A stretch of 64,000 nucleotides of DNA, taken from IMG/VR virus record IMGVR_UViG_3300033145_003233, positions 434,001 to 498,000 of that record; one strand, 5' to 3'. A program made the translations under genes and the position numbers. The notes under the pieces are model-generated. The model had not been told where the DNA came from and searched no databases. It saw only the letters and a list, made by a program, of their open reading frames with translations. Positions 39,401-48,100 of this stretch are shown piece by piece; position 1 is the first letter of the stretch; every line of letters begins with the position of its first letter. Source of the DNA: a virus.

Positions 39401-40494
39401 GACGGACTATCTATAATTTGTAAAGCATTCCATATATCATCAGACACATGAATTTGAAAATCCTCATATGGCTCTTTGGGAGCTATTACAACATCTTTAT
39501 TAGCTACAATGTAATTATCCAAAACCGTTTTTTGAGTAGCAACAAACACCTTATTTATATTAAACCTAGGATCTCCAGCATCCTCATAATTTTTATCTGG
39601 AGAAGTATAAGCATGTAACGCCATACCATTATTTAATAATGTTACAGAATTATGGAATATTTTACAAATCTTATCTGCATCCCCACCCAAACTAACAGAT
39701 GCTGTACTACCTTCAGCACAACGCATCGGCAAACCAACAGATGGAACCGATATTCCAATATCTATCTCTTCTGGAGCAACTGGGGCCTCAATACAATCCC
39801 CAGGTATACTCCATGCACCAGGGACCACATATGCTGGATCGGCTGGATTACACCTAGGGTCAATCGCCGCATGCATAGCTAGAGTTTGAGGTAAAACATT
39901 AAGATACAAATTAGTAAATTTTTTATTAGTATAATTATCTTCTTCGGAATATAAGTAAACAGGCATTTGCCTTACTGCACTTAGCTCATTACTGCCTACG
40001 ACATCTCTACCTTTAAAATTAATTGACCCTGTACCATTTTTATTAATAATAATTCTAAATAATTTGTCATTTATAGAAATAGTACTCTTACTATTTGGCT
40101 TACCCACGATATGAATAGAACATAATCCATCCATCCCAATAAAAGATGGAGTTATAGAAATTTTCTCACTAAATTCACTCGCCTCATCCTTTATGCTAAA
40201 AATGGAAGGACAAATTTGAGCAGTTTTGTAAGAACCATCTGATTGCTTTTCTTCTATATGGGCAAAAATAGAAATAGCAGCTTGAGACGAATGTTCTGGA
40301 ATATTAAGATTCATTACCCCCATACAGGATTTGTTATCCATACGCTGAAATGATCCAATATCAACCTTAACCCCATGCGTAGCATTTTCCATATTAATGC
40401 GAAATTGTTTTGCCCCAATTTCAGAAATCTCAAATTTCAAAGATTTAGCATCTTCTAATATTCCAGATGGAGGATATAATATAAGATTAGCCAT
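36499..40494 (-). CDS. Large beta-rich tail protein with propeller-type blades
   Basis: 1331 residues. The N-terminal 200 residues form Ig-like sandwiches. Blade-like motifs NNLHIVWESNRGD (near 515) and DLHLSWQSNRDRYWNIFY, RMITWHDDRDGNYNIYAAR (near 1165-1235) are the same W-x-(S/D)-x-R pattern as in the propeller of 22210-28125. The last 90 residues (FSIEFYHDSS...RWF...VSISYRP) are a divergent copy of the FHFR/FY-D module. A cysteine pair GYSCDEDKCERK separates the two. The start ATG lies inside the end of the glycosyltransferase gene (8-bp overlap) with a weak SD, so translation is coupled. No enzyme domain recognised. Probable fibre or appendage. Confidence 0.68.
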   Translation of the reverse strand: MANLILYPPSGILEDAKSLKFEISEIGAKQFRINMENATHGVKVDIGSFQRMDNKSCMGVMNLNIPEHSSQAAISIFAHIEEKQSDGSYKTAQICPSIFSIKDEASEFSEKISITPSFIGMDGLCSIHIVGKPNSKSTISINDKLFRIIINKNGTGSINFKGRDVVGSNELSAVRQMPVYLYSEEDNYTNKKFTNLYLNVLPQTLAMHAAIDPRCNPADPAYVVPGAWSIPGDCIEAPVAPEEIDIGISVPSVGLPMRCAEGSTASVSLGGDADKICKIFHNSVTLLNNGMALHAYTSPDKNYEDAGDPRFNINKVFVATQKTVLDNYIVANKDVVIAPKEPYEDFQIHVSDDIWNALQIIDSPSVSDIYVVLFNAMIGFQRIKIVERTTDEYTGVRTLTGEVGNTNVKISNWLFCVNAVFYRSSIYPSLYLDGITIPYIRDGSGNYLQTINISVASNSKYVGLEEETYVYLIAEAVAETKSQLFFYSFSAGRTSLFDSENYGWEQLTDTGNNKNPRAYTDSINNLHIVWESNRGDICQIYYGVIGPSSPSLVSSSVSSYVDKYAEFSSTDTKSFSSIDIPSMERVVGSGSNPIPEYETSDLVPVAWAIEEDTIGSVTERSSSGDLNDLLITVNPVDEEAMAFLPLEIVTSVDNPSVLGVFPYSQFNYQMSFKLAATVNQSNSIVSDDDYNGIIIEEKEIDKLFDSWKDGFTVSIDENVDNQPVYVKNNNKFVIGKSDNIFDRIIPIIGSYKDTPDPSTERFRIEILKSDNNLKDFSLGLLFEKSYFRATNIETPSAYYDRGYGDPYTPEETEVIFTGRAKLVVLIKTEDISDERSDYIIVREFPEILEINELSSYTIILNYKSIGSDEVANVLDTYDRTYNNKFIGTITLLIDDAPKFSQSFISTLSDDYNYFDLGFGVPYGGYYVADKMSPSKFGVFENVSMNLEINDVRITSPTFAHNSAIINLPVSVQDSTELRVIDESSINLPDNTTRYNPSNNLLSLNFRAEEDIVSYASSYDLAGNNFYSVYDVEDIDKISVEFDAASIADRIIIAAGSTVLYDTGFISTPVVSQGFNFDVDIISYDIISVTVESGGDDSSWSFIVYFKKIYSNNGFLQVPITIEGINQSVDVSGGTCNDLHLSWQSNRDRYWNIFYTNSVDKLSPFRYDTKITNTESNSLRPSVSVNRNGSRMITWHDDRDGNYNIYAARSLSGYSCDEDKCERKMLDAFKDYIVECLVSFEFEVDLSGAYNFSIEFYHDSSLTNLYKTISIEGAENRWFLNGDSMSLSYDADDNLLGVVLNNGDTVSISYRPHKDDEIFDMVLYAKLLYSVT

Positions 40495-41587
40495 ATAACT
40501 CTTTCACCATCCCCATAAACATATTGCTAATTTTTGAATAATTAAATCTTTCCCTCACATAAGAATATGCTCTATCAGTTTTAATTTTTATATAATCTTT
40601 GTGATTAATTACATATCTCATAGCTTTTTGTATTTTGTTTACCTCTATAAATGCCCATTTTTTATTTCTAAATTGTGGAATATTATCCATGTTATTATGA
40701 AGAATAAATCCGCTTGGCTCAATTAGAACGGCTGTATCTTCGTTAGCATAATCTTTACACCCAGCATAATTTGTTATAATAACAGGAATCCCCAATGCCA
40801 TACATTGAAGACCAGGATACCCGAATCCTTCTCCCATAGTAGGAGAGATCAAACAATCTACAGATTTTATAAAATTTGGCAAAACCTTTTCATTAAACAC
40901 TTTATTTTCAAAAATTATAGGGGCAAATCCTTTGTTTATTCCCAATTGACCCCTAAGCTTATTAAAATATTGCTCTGCCTTTTTAGGCTTGTCAGTTTTT
41001 ACTAATAATTGGACTCCATCAGTATCTTTAAATTCCCTACCCCATGCTTCCAACAATTGTTTATATCCCTTTCTTTCTTTCCAAATACCTATGAATAAAA
41101 AAGTATATTTATCAAAATTATCTAAAGGAACGATATCTCTATGATAAGTTTCAATATCTATACAATGTGGGATATAATAAAGCGGCTTTTTAATCGTCAT
41201 ATGTGAGAAAATCTTATAATTAAATTGAGAAGGAACTATGATAGCATCGTTTTCATTAAGGATATCCACCCAATGATCGGGAGGCTGAAATGTTTCAAAA
41301 GTAGCAAAACCTATACTTCTATGATGTTTCTTTTTTACCCTTTTTTGGATATTTGGGATACAATGATATATTAAAATTCTTTCAGGATTATCCTTCTTTT
41401 TTGCCATCCTCATAAAAAATTCATATTTTTCATCACTAATAGCTGGTTTAGATGGCCTACCCCCAAAAGTAGTAATTTTGATATCAAAATAACCAGTTTT
41501 TTCTAAAGAAAAAATATAATTTTGAGCTGCTTGGGAATAACCTGACTGATTTAGGAAACATATCCAATTAAGCTTGATTTTTTCCAT
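40487..41587 (-). CDS. GT-B family glycosyltransferase (GT4-like) inside the tail operon
   Basis: 366 residues, matching a typical GT4 length. The N-terminal half has a Rossmann-like start and DAIIVPSQFNYKIF; the C-terminal half has FLFIGIWKERKGYKQLLEAW (KG hinge), VQLLVKTDK, and SPTMGEGFGYPGLQCMALGIPVIIT, the nucleotide-sugar site. In the E-x7-E signature the first Glu is E253 but the second position is Gln (Q261), an uncommon change. No membrane segment is seen, so it should be soluble. It is the only evident enzyme between 5143 and 52449, is in the tail operon, and overlaps the next structural gene by 8 bp. Phage glycosyltransferases that decorate virion proteins are known in actinobacteriophages; modification of these tail proteins, or of host glycans or DNA, is inference. 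SD is weak. Confidence 0.85.
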   Translation of the reverse strand: MEKIKLNWICFLNQSGYSQAAQNYIFSLEKTGYFDIKITTFGGRPSKPAISDEKYEFFMRMAKKKDNPERILIYHCIPNIQKRVKKKHHRSIGFATFETFQPPDHWVDILNENDAIIVPSQFNYKIFSHMTIKKPLYYIPHCIDIETYHRDIVPLDNFDKYTFLFIGIWKERKGYKQLLEAWGREFKDTDGVQLLVKTDKPKKAEQYFNKLRGQLGINKGFAPIIFENKVFNEKVLPNFIKSVDCLISPTMGEGFGYPGLQCMALGIPVIITNYAGCKDYANEDTAVLIEPSGFILHNNMDNIPQFRNKKWAFIEVNKIQKAMRYVINHKDYIKIKTDRAYSYVRERFNYSKISNMFMGMVKELYG

Positions 41588-41613
41588 TTTCTTTCTTCTA
41601 ATAAATACATCTC

Positions 41614-44600
41614 TTATACGCTTACTATTAAACTATCGTCATTTAGCACCTTTGTATCATTAATTATATTAAATGTTCCGCTTCCATAATTCCAAGTTAT
41701 ATTCCCATAGCTATCTAATCTTATAAGGCGACCAGAAGCATCTGCGAAACTTGATTCTGAAATAATCATATCTCCATTACTATATCCGTCCACATCAGAA
41801 GGATACAGCCCATCAGGAGAAACATATAATACTTGTGTTTTATTATTAATTTTATCCAAAATAACCACTTTACCAATATAATTCTTTAAAGCATCAATAG
41901 CAGATGCCCTAAATAAAACTCCAGCAGGAGCACTAGCTGCTCCTCCATACTCACCAATCAGATCAGAACCACTAATACCAGTTAAAGTAGAAGTAGATTG
42001 TTCTATCCCAGAGATTATAAATCTACCATCTTCATATTCATAGATACCACCTAATGAATAATCTGAAAATTTAATATCACTAGACGAAATCTTGCTGTCT
42101 GTGTCCGCTGAATCAGTTGGATCAATTTCTATAACATCAGGAACATTAGCAGTTTCGCTATTGCTATCAACTACATAATGAACAGAAGAATTAGCAATAA
42201 TCCAATTATCCTCACTAGTCTCATTAATAAAAATAGGATGACTTATATTATCTATATAAGTGAAATCTCCAATAAAGCATGTTATCCCTCTTAAAGCACT
42301 AAAAATACTATTTCCTATAGTAGTCATGCCCGCGCTTATCGTAATATCTTCTGTAAATGCTCCGGCATCAAAATTAACTGACAAATCACTTGTAATCCCC
42401 ACAAGTCTCACTGAAGTATCATCATCTAGTTGAATTTCTAATACTTTATTTCCCGCCTTATTGCTATTAATAACCGTGTCATCCACTGTAAGAGAAAGTT
42501 TAGAAGAACCGATATAAAAAGCTATTTTAGTAATATCAGATACTACTGCTGATTTTGTAAAAACTAATGCCAGAACTTTTGTAACATTATTATATACAGC
42601 AGAGAGAGGATAAAAAGTACTATCGGTAGAATAGGTAGAACCAAAACCCCTTACTAAATTACCGATACTATCTACTTCCAATACCCTATTATTATTTGTG
42701 TCAGCCACTAAAAAATTATTATTAAACTTTCTTATAACTGAAGAAACTCTAGAAAAACCACGACTAGAATAAGCAGACCACTCCCTTGCTTGATTGGGAG
42801 AAACTGGCATTAAATTACCACTAAATCCATAAACACCTATATTATTATCATTCATCTCACTGACAGAGCCACCTTTGGCGAAATATCTTCCCCCAACATT
42901 AATAGGTGTTGAAATAGTTAAATGAGATTTTCCAGCCTCAACAGAATCCTCAACGCTAATATTGCTAGGAGTTCCCCTATCCCATTCTACTTCTGTATCA
43001 ATAACAAATCCTGTGAAGTCAGCACTAACCAGTATTCTTAGTTCTAAACTATTCAATGTAGGAGATAAAGCTCTACCATCATCACTAGTCATAACTATTT
43101 CTATTTCTGTATTAGTTCCAGTAGAAGCTATAACCCCACCAGAACTAAGAGGAAATGAATATGCCGACCTTGATAACAAGTCAGAAGAACTAGCCGTTTT
43201 AACCCTTACTGATAAAGAAGTTCCATCAGGCACATCAGCATTATAAAAAATAGAATGAAAAACAACACTTGCCTCTGTGCTATATCTAAATCTAATTGTT
43301 CCGCTTTCAGCAAGTAAATTAGTTTTTCTAACTTCTATATCGTCAATATCAAAAATAAAATCATCATCAGTATAAATCGCAATCTGGGTAACTTCAGTTA
43401 ACCCTAAATTAGAAATATCAAAAGACTTTTCTTCAAATGATGACATGCTTTCATCTTGTGCTAATAAAGTCCAAGAAGTGCTAGGTTTTTTTGTTCCCTC
43501 TATATCTCCAACTTCGATACTACCAAACTGACCATCACTATTAACATTAGAACCATTCACAACATACATATAAACAGGTCTATGTATCTCTTCGCTTGTC
43601 TTTACTTTAATAACTAATTCATCATATGTTCCATCCCAATTTTTTGCTTCTGTAAGATTTTTTCTATAAAAATAATTAAAAGTAGCTCCCCCGCCTAATC
43701 TACCTATCCTATTCCCCTCTTCTACCGTTACTGCTGCCTGAGTACTGTCATCTATGATAAGAGTCTCAGGAGTAAATCCTATAATATTATCGCTAAAATC
43801 TGCTATAGACTCTGTTATTTCAGAAGATCTATCTAAACTAACTGAATCATTCTCTATCAAAACATTATTAGTGAGATTAGCAGTATTAAATGAATATGTA
43901 TTATTCCAGTATACTGATGTAAAGATACCAGATTGAGCAGGCACTCCGCTTATACACTGATCGGGCAAACTAATATTAGCAGTACTAGCAGCAAAATCTA
44001 TAAAACTGTCAGGAGATACCCCAGGAATTAAAGCCAGCTCATTAATAAAATATTGATCTACATTAGCATAATTATATTTCCAGAATATGATCGACCTTAA
44101 TAAATTAACACTAGTAATCTCCCCTAGTAACTCTTTGTTATTTTGAGACATAGTTCTAACAAAAGAATCTAAAGCTGCATGTGTTAATAACCCATTATTC
44201 TCTAAATTATTATGATCTATTAATGGAATTCTATCTATATCAAATTGCCCAGTTACCACCTTAGAAGCATCTATCCCCTCTATCCTGGCCCCAGGTAATT
44301 GATTCTTAACTTCTTCCTCTAAATCTATCTTAGAAGGAGTTCCCCTATGTTGATGAGAATTAATCGCATCATCAATAATTTGTTCAAACCCTATCAAATC
44401 TCTTACAGTATTATCTATATATAGAATATCGCTAGCTCCTGTTGAAACTCTCGCTAGCCTAATGGAGTCGTTGCCAGATAATGTTATTGTAGAATAAATA
44501 AAATTAATAATTCTATCTAAGGAAGTTGTTCCTGATAAAGTAGCATAAATATCAATAATACTATTAGGTGGCAACCCATAAACAGAACCAGGCAAGGCTG

Positions 44601-44850
44601 TTTCAGATGCCATATAATTAATAACGCCGATTCCCTCAGCAATAGATATGGAAATTCCAAGACCCTCTTGAAAACCAGCATCACGAACTGTCCATCCCTC
44701 TATTACTCCATTCCCAAATACACTATAAAGACCATATAACTGTTTATCTATTACAACAAACCTATCTATCTCTTTTTGAACATTTATCCTAGTATCTAGT
44801 CTGTCCCCAAAATCAAAAAAAGCTAAATTATAATATCTAGTTTGTCCCAT
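41614..44850 (-). CDS. Tail fibre-like protein with N-terminal docking module and NHL-like segments
   Basis: 1078 residues with a strong SD AAGGGAG. Residues 1-100 (YYNLAFFDFGD, DRFVVIDKQL, GNGVIEGWTV, ISIAEGIGVI) align with the N-terminus of 16332-22208. A SHQHRGTPSKIDL stretch near 170 and IDASKVVTGQFDIDRIPLIDHNN near 200 are fibre-like linkers; the second also has a counterpart in 16332-22208. The middle is beta-sandwich. Near residue 700 NNNFLVADTNNNRVLEVDSIGN and the C-terminal RLIRLDSYGNITW look like NHL-type propeller blades. Its place right after the hub genes suggests it is the first fibre attached to the baseplate. Function inferred. Confidence 0.75.
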   Translation of the reverse strand: MGQTRYYNLAFFDFGDRLDTRINVQKEIDRFVVIDKQLYGLYSVFGNGVIEGWTVRDAGFQEGLGISISIAEGIGVINYMASETALPGSVYGLPPNSIIDIYATLSGTTSLDRIINFIYSTITLSGNDSIRLARVSTGASDILYIDNTVRDLIGFEQIIDDAINSHQHRGTPSKIDLEEEVKNQLPGARIEGIDASKVVTGQFDIDRIPLIDHNNLENNGLLTHAALDSFVRTMSQNNKELLGEITSVNLLRSIIFWKYNYANVDQYFINELALIPGVSPDSFIDFAASTANISLPDQCISGVPAQSGIFTSVYWNNTYSFNTANLTNNVLIENDSVSLDRSSEITESIADFSDNIIGFTPETLIIDDSTQAAVTVEEGNRIGRLGGGATFNYFYRKNLTEAKNWDGTYDELVIKVKTSEEIHRPVYMYVVNGSNVNSDGQFGSIEVGDIEGTKKPSTSWTLLAQDESMSSFEEKSFDISNLGLTEVTQIAIYTDDDFIFDIDDIEVRKTNLLAESGTIRFRYSTEASVVFHSIFYNADVPDGTSLSVRVKTASSSDLLSRSAYSFPLSSGGVIASTGTNTEIEIVMTSDDGRALSPTLNSLELRILVSADFTGFVIDTEVEWDRGTPSNISVEDSVEAGKSHLTISTPINVGGRYFAKGGSVSEMNDNNIGVYGFSGNLMPVSPNQAREWSAYSSRGFSRVSSVIRKFNNNFLVADTNNNRVLEVDSIGNLVRGFGSTYSTDSTFYPLSAVYNNVTKVLALVFTKSAVVSDITKIAFYIGSSKLSLTVDDTVINSNKAGNKVLEIQLDDDTSVRLVGITSDLSVNFDAGAFTEDITISAGMTTIGNSIFSALRGITCFIGDFTYIDNISHPIFINETSEDNWIIANSSVHYVVDSNSETANVPDVIEIDPTDSADTDSKISSSDIKFSDYSLGGIYEYEDGRFIISGIEQSTSTLTGISGSDLIGEYGGAASAPAGVLFRASAIDALKNYIGKVVILDKINNKTQVLYVSPDGLYPSDVDGYSNGDMIISESSFADASGRLIRLDSYGNITWNYGSGTFNIINDTKVLNDDSLIVSV

Positions 44851-44861
44851 TGTTAACTCCC

Positions 44862-45095
44862 TTATGCACCAACAACAGGAGAAGTCGTAGTAAATCCTAC
44901 TATGGCGAAATTACCCTCTCCTGTCAAATTTAGCATTTGTCTTGCTCCGAAATCTAGCATCCCGCCTCTTCTATATTTTGTATCTCTATGAGAGGGGGTT
45001 CCCAAACGATTTATTTCCTGATTAATATAATCTCTATTAACATTAAACATTTTTCTAACTGTATTATCTAAATCGTCATTATATGTTTGTCTCAT
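44862..45095 (-). CDS. Small tail-operon protein of unknown function
   Basis: 77 residues with the best SD of the operon (GAGAGGAG, 6 nt spacer), so it is clearly translated. The first half is probably helical (DLDNTVRKMFNVNRDYINQEINRL), then a basic GTPSHRDTKYRRGG turn and a hydrophobic beta-type end (FAIVGFTTTSPVVGA). The GTPS element also follows the HQH stretch of the neighbouring fibre-like protein, perhaps by chance. It sits between the hub and first fibre genes. It could be a connector, chaperone or plug; nothing in the sequence decides. Confidence 0.72.
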   Translation of the reverse strand: MRQTYNDDLDNTVRKMFNVNRDYINQEINRLGTPSHRDTKYRRGGMLDFGARQMLNLTGEGNFAIVGFTTTSPVVGA

Positions 45096-45116
45096 AAAAA
45101 ACTCCTCTCAAATCGT

Positions 45117-48100
45117 TTAAAGAACAGTAGTAGCTGCCTGAATAGGCTGATATCTCATACATTCTACATTCATCCACCATTCATTTTTTTCAGCATTAAT
45201 GCTATGAGTTACTTTTACCACCCTACAATCTTCATTATTAATTCTTATAATATCATTGGCCCTTAAAGGCAGACCATACGTTTCAAATTTTATATTTACT
45301 TTAGGTCTAAATGCAACCGAATATTTTCTTACTGTAGCGTTAACTGCCTCAATAGAACCAAACATCCCTTCTTGTTGGTACATCGTTTTTAAATAACCTA
45401 GAAAACCTTCTGTCTCTGGATTTTCCATGGCGCTCCAATTTAATTCATCCCTAATTAACAAATGCATATCCGGAGTATTGCTCATTATCTTAATATGATT
45501 ATATACACCAGAAACTTCATAGTTCCTCTCTACTTTATTAAAAACTAATTGTCCTGGATATTTTTCAGGATTAATAGTAAAATAGTACAAAGGAGCTAAA
45601 GGAACAAGACCTAGATAATCTTGTTCTATAATATCTTGGAAATCTTCATAATGAGCTATGCCAAATTGATCAAAAAAGAATACCTTAGCTGCTCTCTTAG
45701 CTATTTTAGATATCGCGTCCATATAGACATCGCCATCATCGAACTTAAAACTTGGCTGTTCTAATCTGTTATATCCGCTAGGAAGAGCATAAGGTTCCAT
45801 TTTAAATAATCTACCATCGAAGTGATGATAAAACACACCTGGACTCAAAGCATTGGCAGATGCGGATAAATTTCTTATCAAAGAACCTGGATCATATTTA
45901 TTTTCATCTCGGAAACCAGCTATTTGCATAATTTCATAAATAGCATTAATGTCCTTAACACCGTCAAACCACGGAGAGTTAAAAAACCTCGTTCCTTTCA
46001 ATACTGCTGTATAATCTTCTATTTTACAACTCATTATATTCTTACCATATTCATAGTCTATTTTTCCACCATGACACAGCCCTGTAAATAATTTATAAAA
46101 CCCAGTGACTCTAGAATATGCACAATTTTGATACCCCACCCATATCTCTACATAAAAAGTCTTATTTTGCAATGCTAATAAAAAATCGGTAACATTATTT
46201 TCTACCGGCATTTCTCTATTAAGATAAAAATGCAAAGTACCCGTATGTTCTATTTCTGAAAAACCACTTGATGACCAAGTATCTCCATAAGTTAAAACAT
46301 GTTCAGTAGCATCTACAAAATAAGGACTTTGAGCAACAAATGGATTAGGAGTTACCCCCTCAGCAGAAGATGTGTTGTCGTCCCATCTAGGAAGAGAACT
46401 GTGATCAGCTATAAGTCTCATAGATGTCAAAACAGGAGTTTTACAATCAGGTAAAAACCATTCGTCATCTGACAAAGTATCCAAAGTATTTTGATCTGTT
46501 CTCTCACTAACAACAGACGGTCTTTCTGCCGCTCCCACCTTAAATATATGATCTCCGGTCATCATGCCTAATATAACATCAAAAGCCTGATGCCTAGTCT
46601 TATCATCATTTCTATATCTGTACTTTCTAACTACAATATTAGAAGTTTTATAAATAGTATCATTACCCCCAACATCTGGAAATTCTTTAAGAGTCTCATC
46701 ATAAAAGAAACCCCCATAACGATAATTAGAATTTATCATGTTATTATTAGATTCATGATATTCTTTATAAAACTGAGAGTCCTGTACAAATAAAGGCTGA
46801 TTTAACAAAGGTTCTCCAACAGGAGCAACATGAGACCCTAAATCTTGCAAATAAATATCTGCTGATGAGAATAATATGTGATGATTACCCTGATACGGTA
46901 AAAAAAATGGCTGGCTGCTAAATGCCCCCTGCGACTCAGAGGAAGATATCGCCTCTGGCCTACCTTCTCTAAATGCCATTTCCATAGACTCATCTGCCAT
47001 CAGAGGACGAGGAGGATATACAAAAGAGATATATCTTTCTTGATACTGCAAAGGCCCAAATACGAAACCTGCCCTTAAATTCCCCCCCCACAAATGCATA
47101 GGGCCTCTAGGAACAAATAAGGTTCTCAATTTCTCTTTCAAAATTGGCTGTCTTGTATTAGGGTCCCAATCATACTCCCAATCCAATCTTTTAACTACCC
47201 ATGGAGGAACATCTATACCAGGACCACTAAATTGTATTACTAACGATCCTAGATGATTTCTAACTGTTATATCAAAATAATCTGCATTTATTAACTTACT
47301 TCCAACTGTTCCCTCAAAAGTAGAAAATTTCTTAGAAACAAATCCATCTTTTCCAGGCACTACATTAACAAATATAGGATTAGCTCTTTCAGTTATAATA
47401 ATAAAATAATGATCAGTTAAACCTGCTCCCAATTCTATAATATAATATCCTTGAGAACTAAAATCAAAACTTTTAAAATCTGGCGTTTGATTACCCACTG
47501 TAGGAGGCCTAACAGCATAATTAGTAGGAAGCTTAAAATCGCTATTATTAACCATTAAAACATCTTGATTAGCTGTTATATCTAAATAACTATATTTATT
47601 ATTATTAAAAGATGGAATATATTTTTCACTAGATTTAATTGTTGTTTTTTTTGCCTGTTTATAAAATCTTATAAAGAAATCCTCTCCCCTATAAAGAAAT
47701 GTCCTTTTCCCTAATCTCCAGTGATTGCCCTCACCTCTATCTCCGTGTACTTTTTTCTGAAGAGGCATCTGAACATGATAAGGCAATATAACAGGCACTT
47801 TCCCTGCTATTAGTCTCCCCTCATCATCTAAACTATTGTCGTATTCTTCATAAGTACTCTTGATATAATCATATGACAAATCAGAATATGTAACCTCGGA
47901 TTCAGAAACAGTTTGATCTAAATATGTCCATTCAGCAGATGTGCATTCATCAATACCTTCTAAGGTTGAATTATCATCGAAAACACTAGGCATTATAAAC
48001 CAGGACTGCTCTGCTTTATATCTTGTTTTATCAGCATTAGGAACAGGAGCAGTAACTCCTCCTCCATTCTGAGTTATCTCTTTAAAATAAGTTTCAAAAT

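Noticed and set aside
5143-40494. Reading the giant beta-rich genes as bacterial cell-surface adhesins or a cell genome fragment
   Set aside because: None has a signal peptide, membrane anchor or sorting motif, and they are in one operon with hub-like and tape-measure-like genes and a phage IGxE/RGxxG domain protein. A contig join could still mislead.
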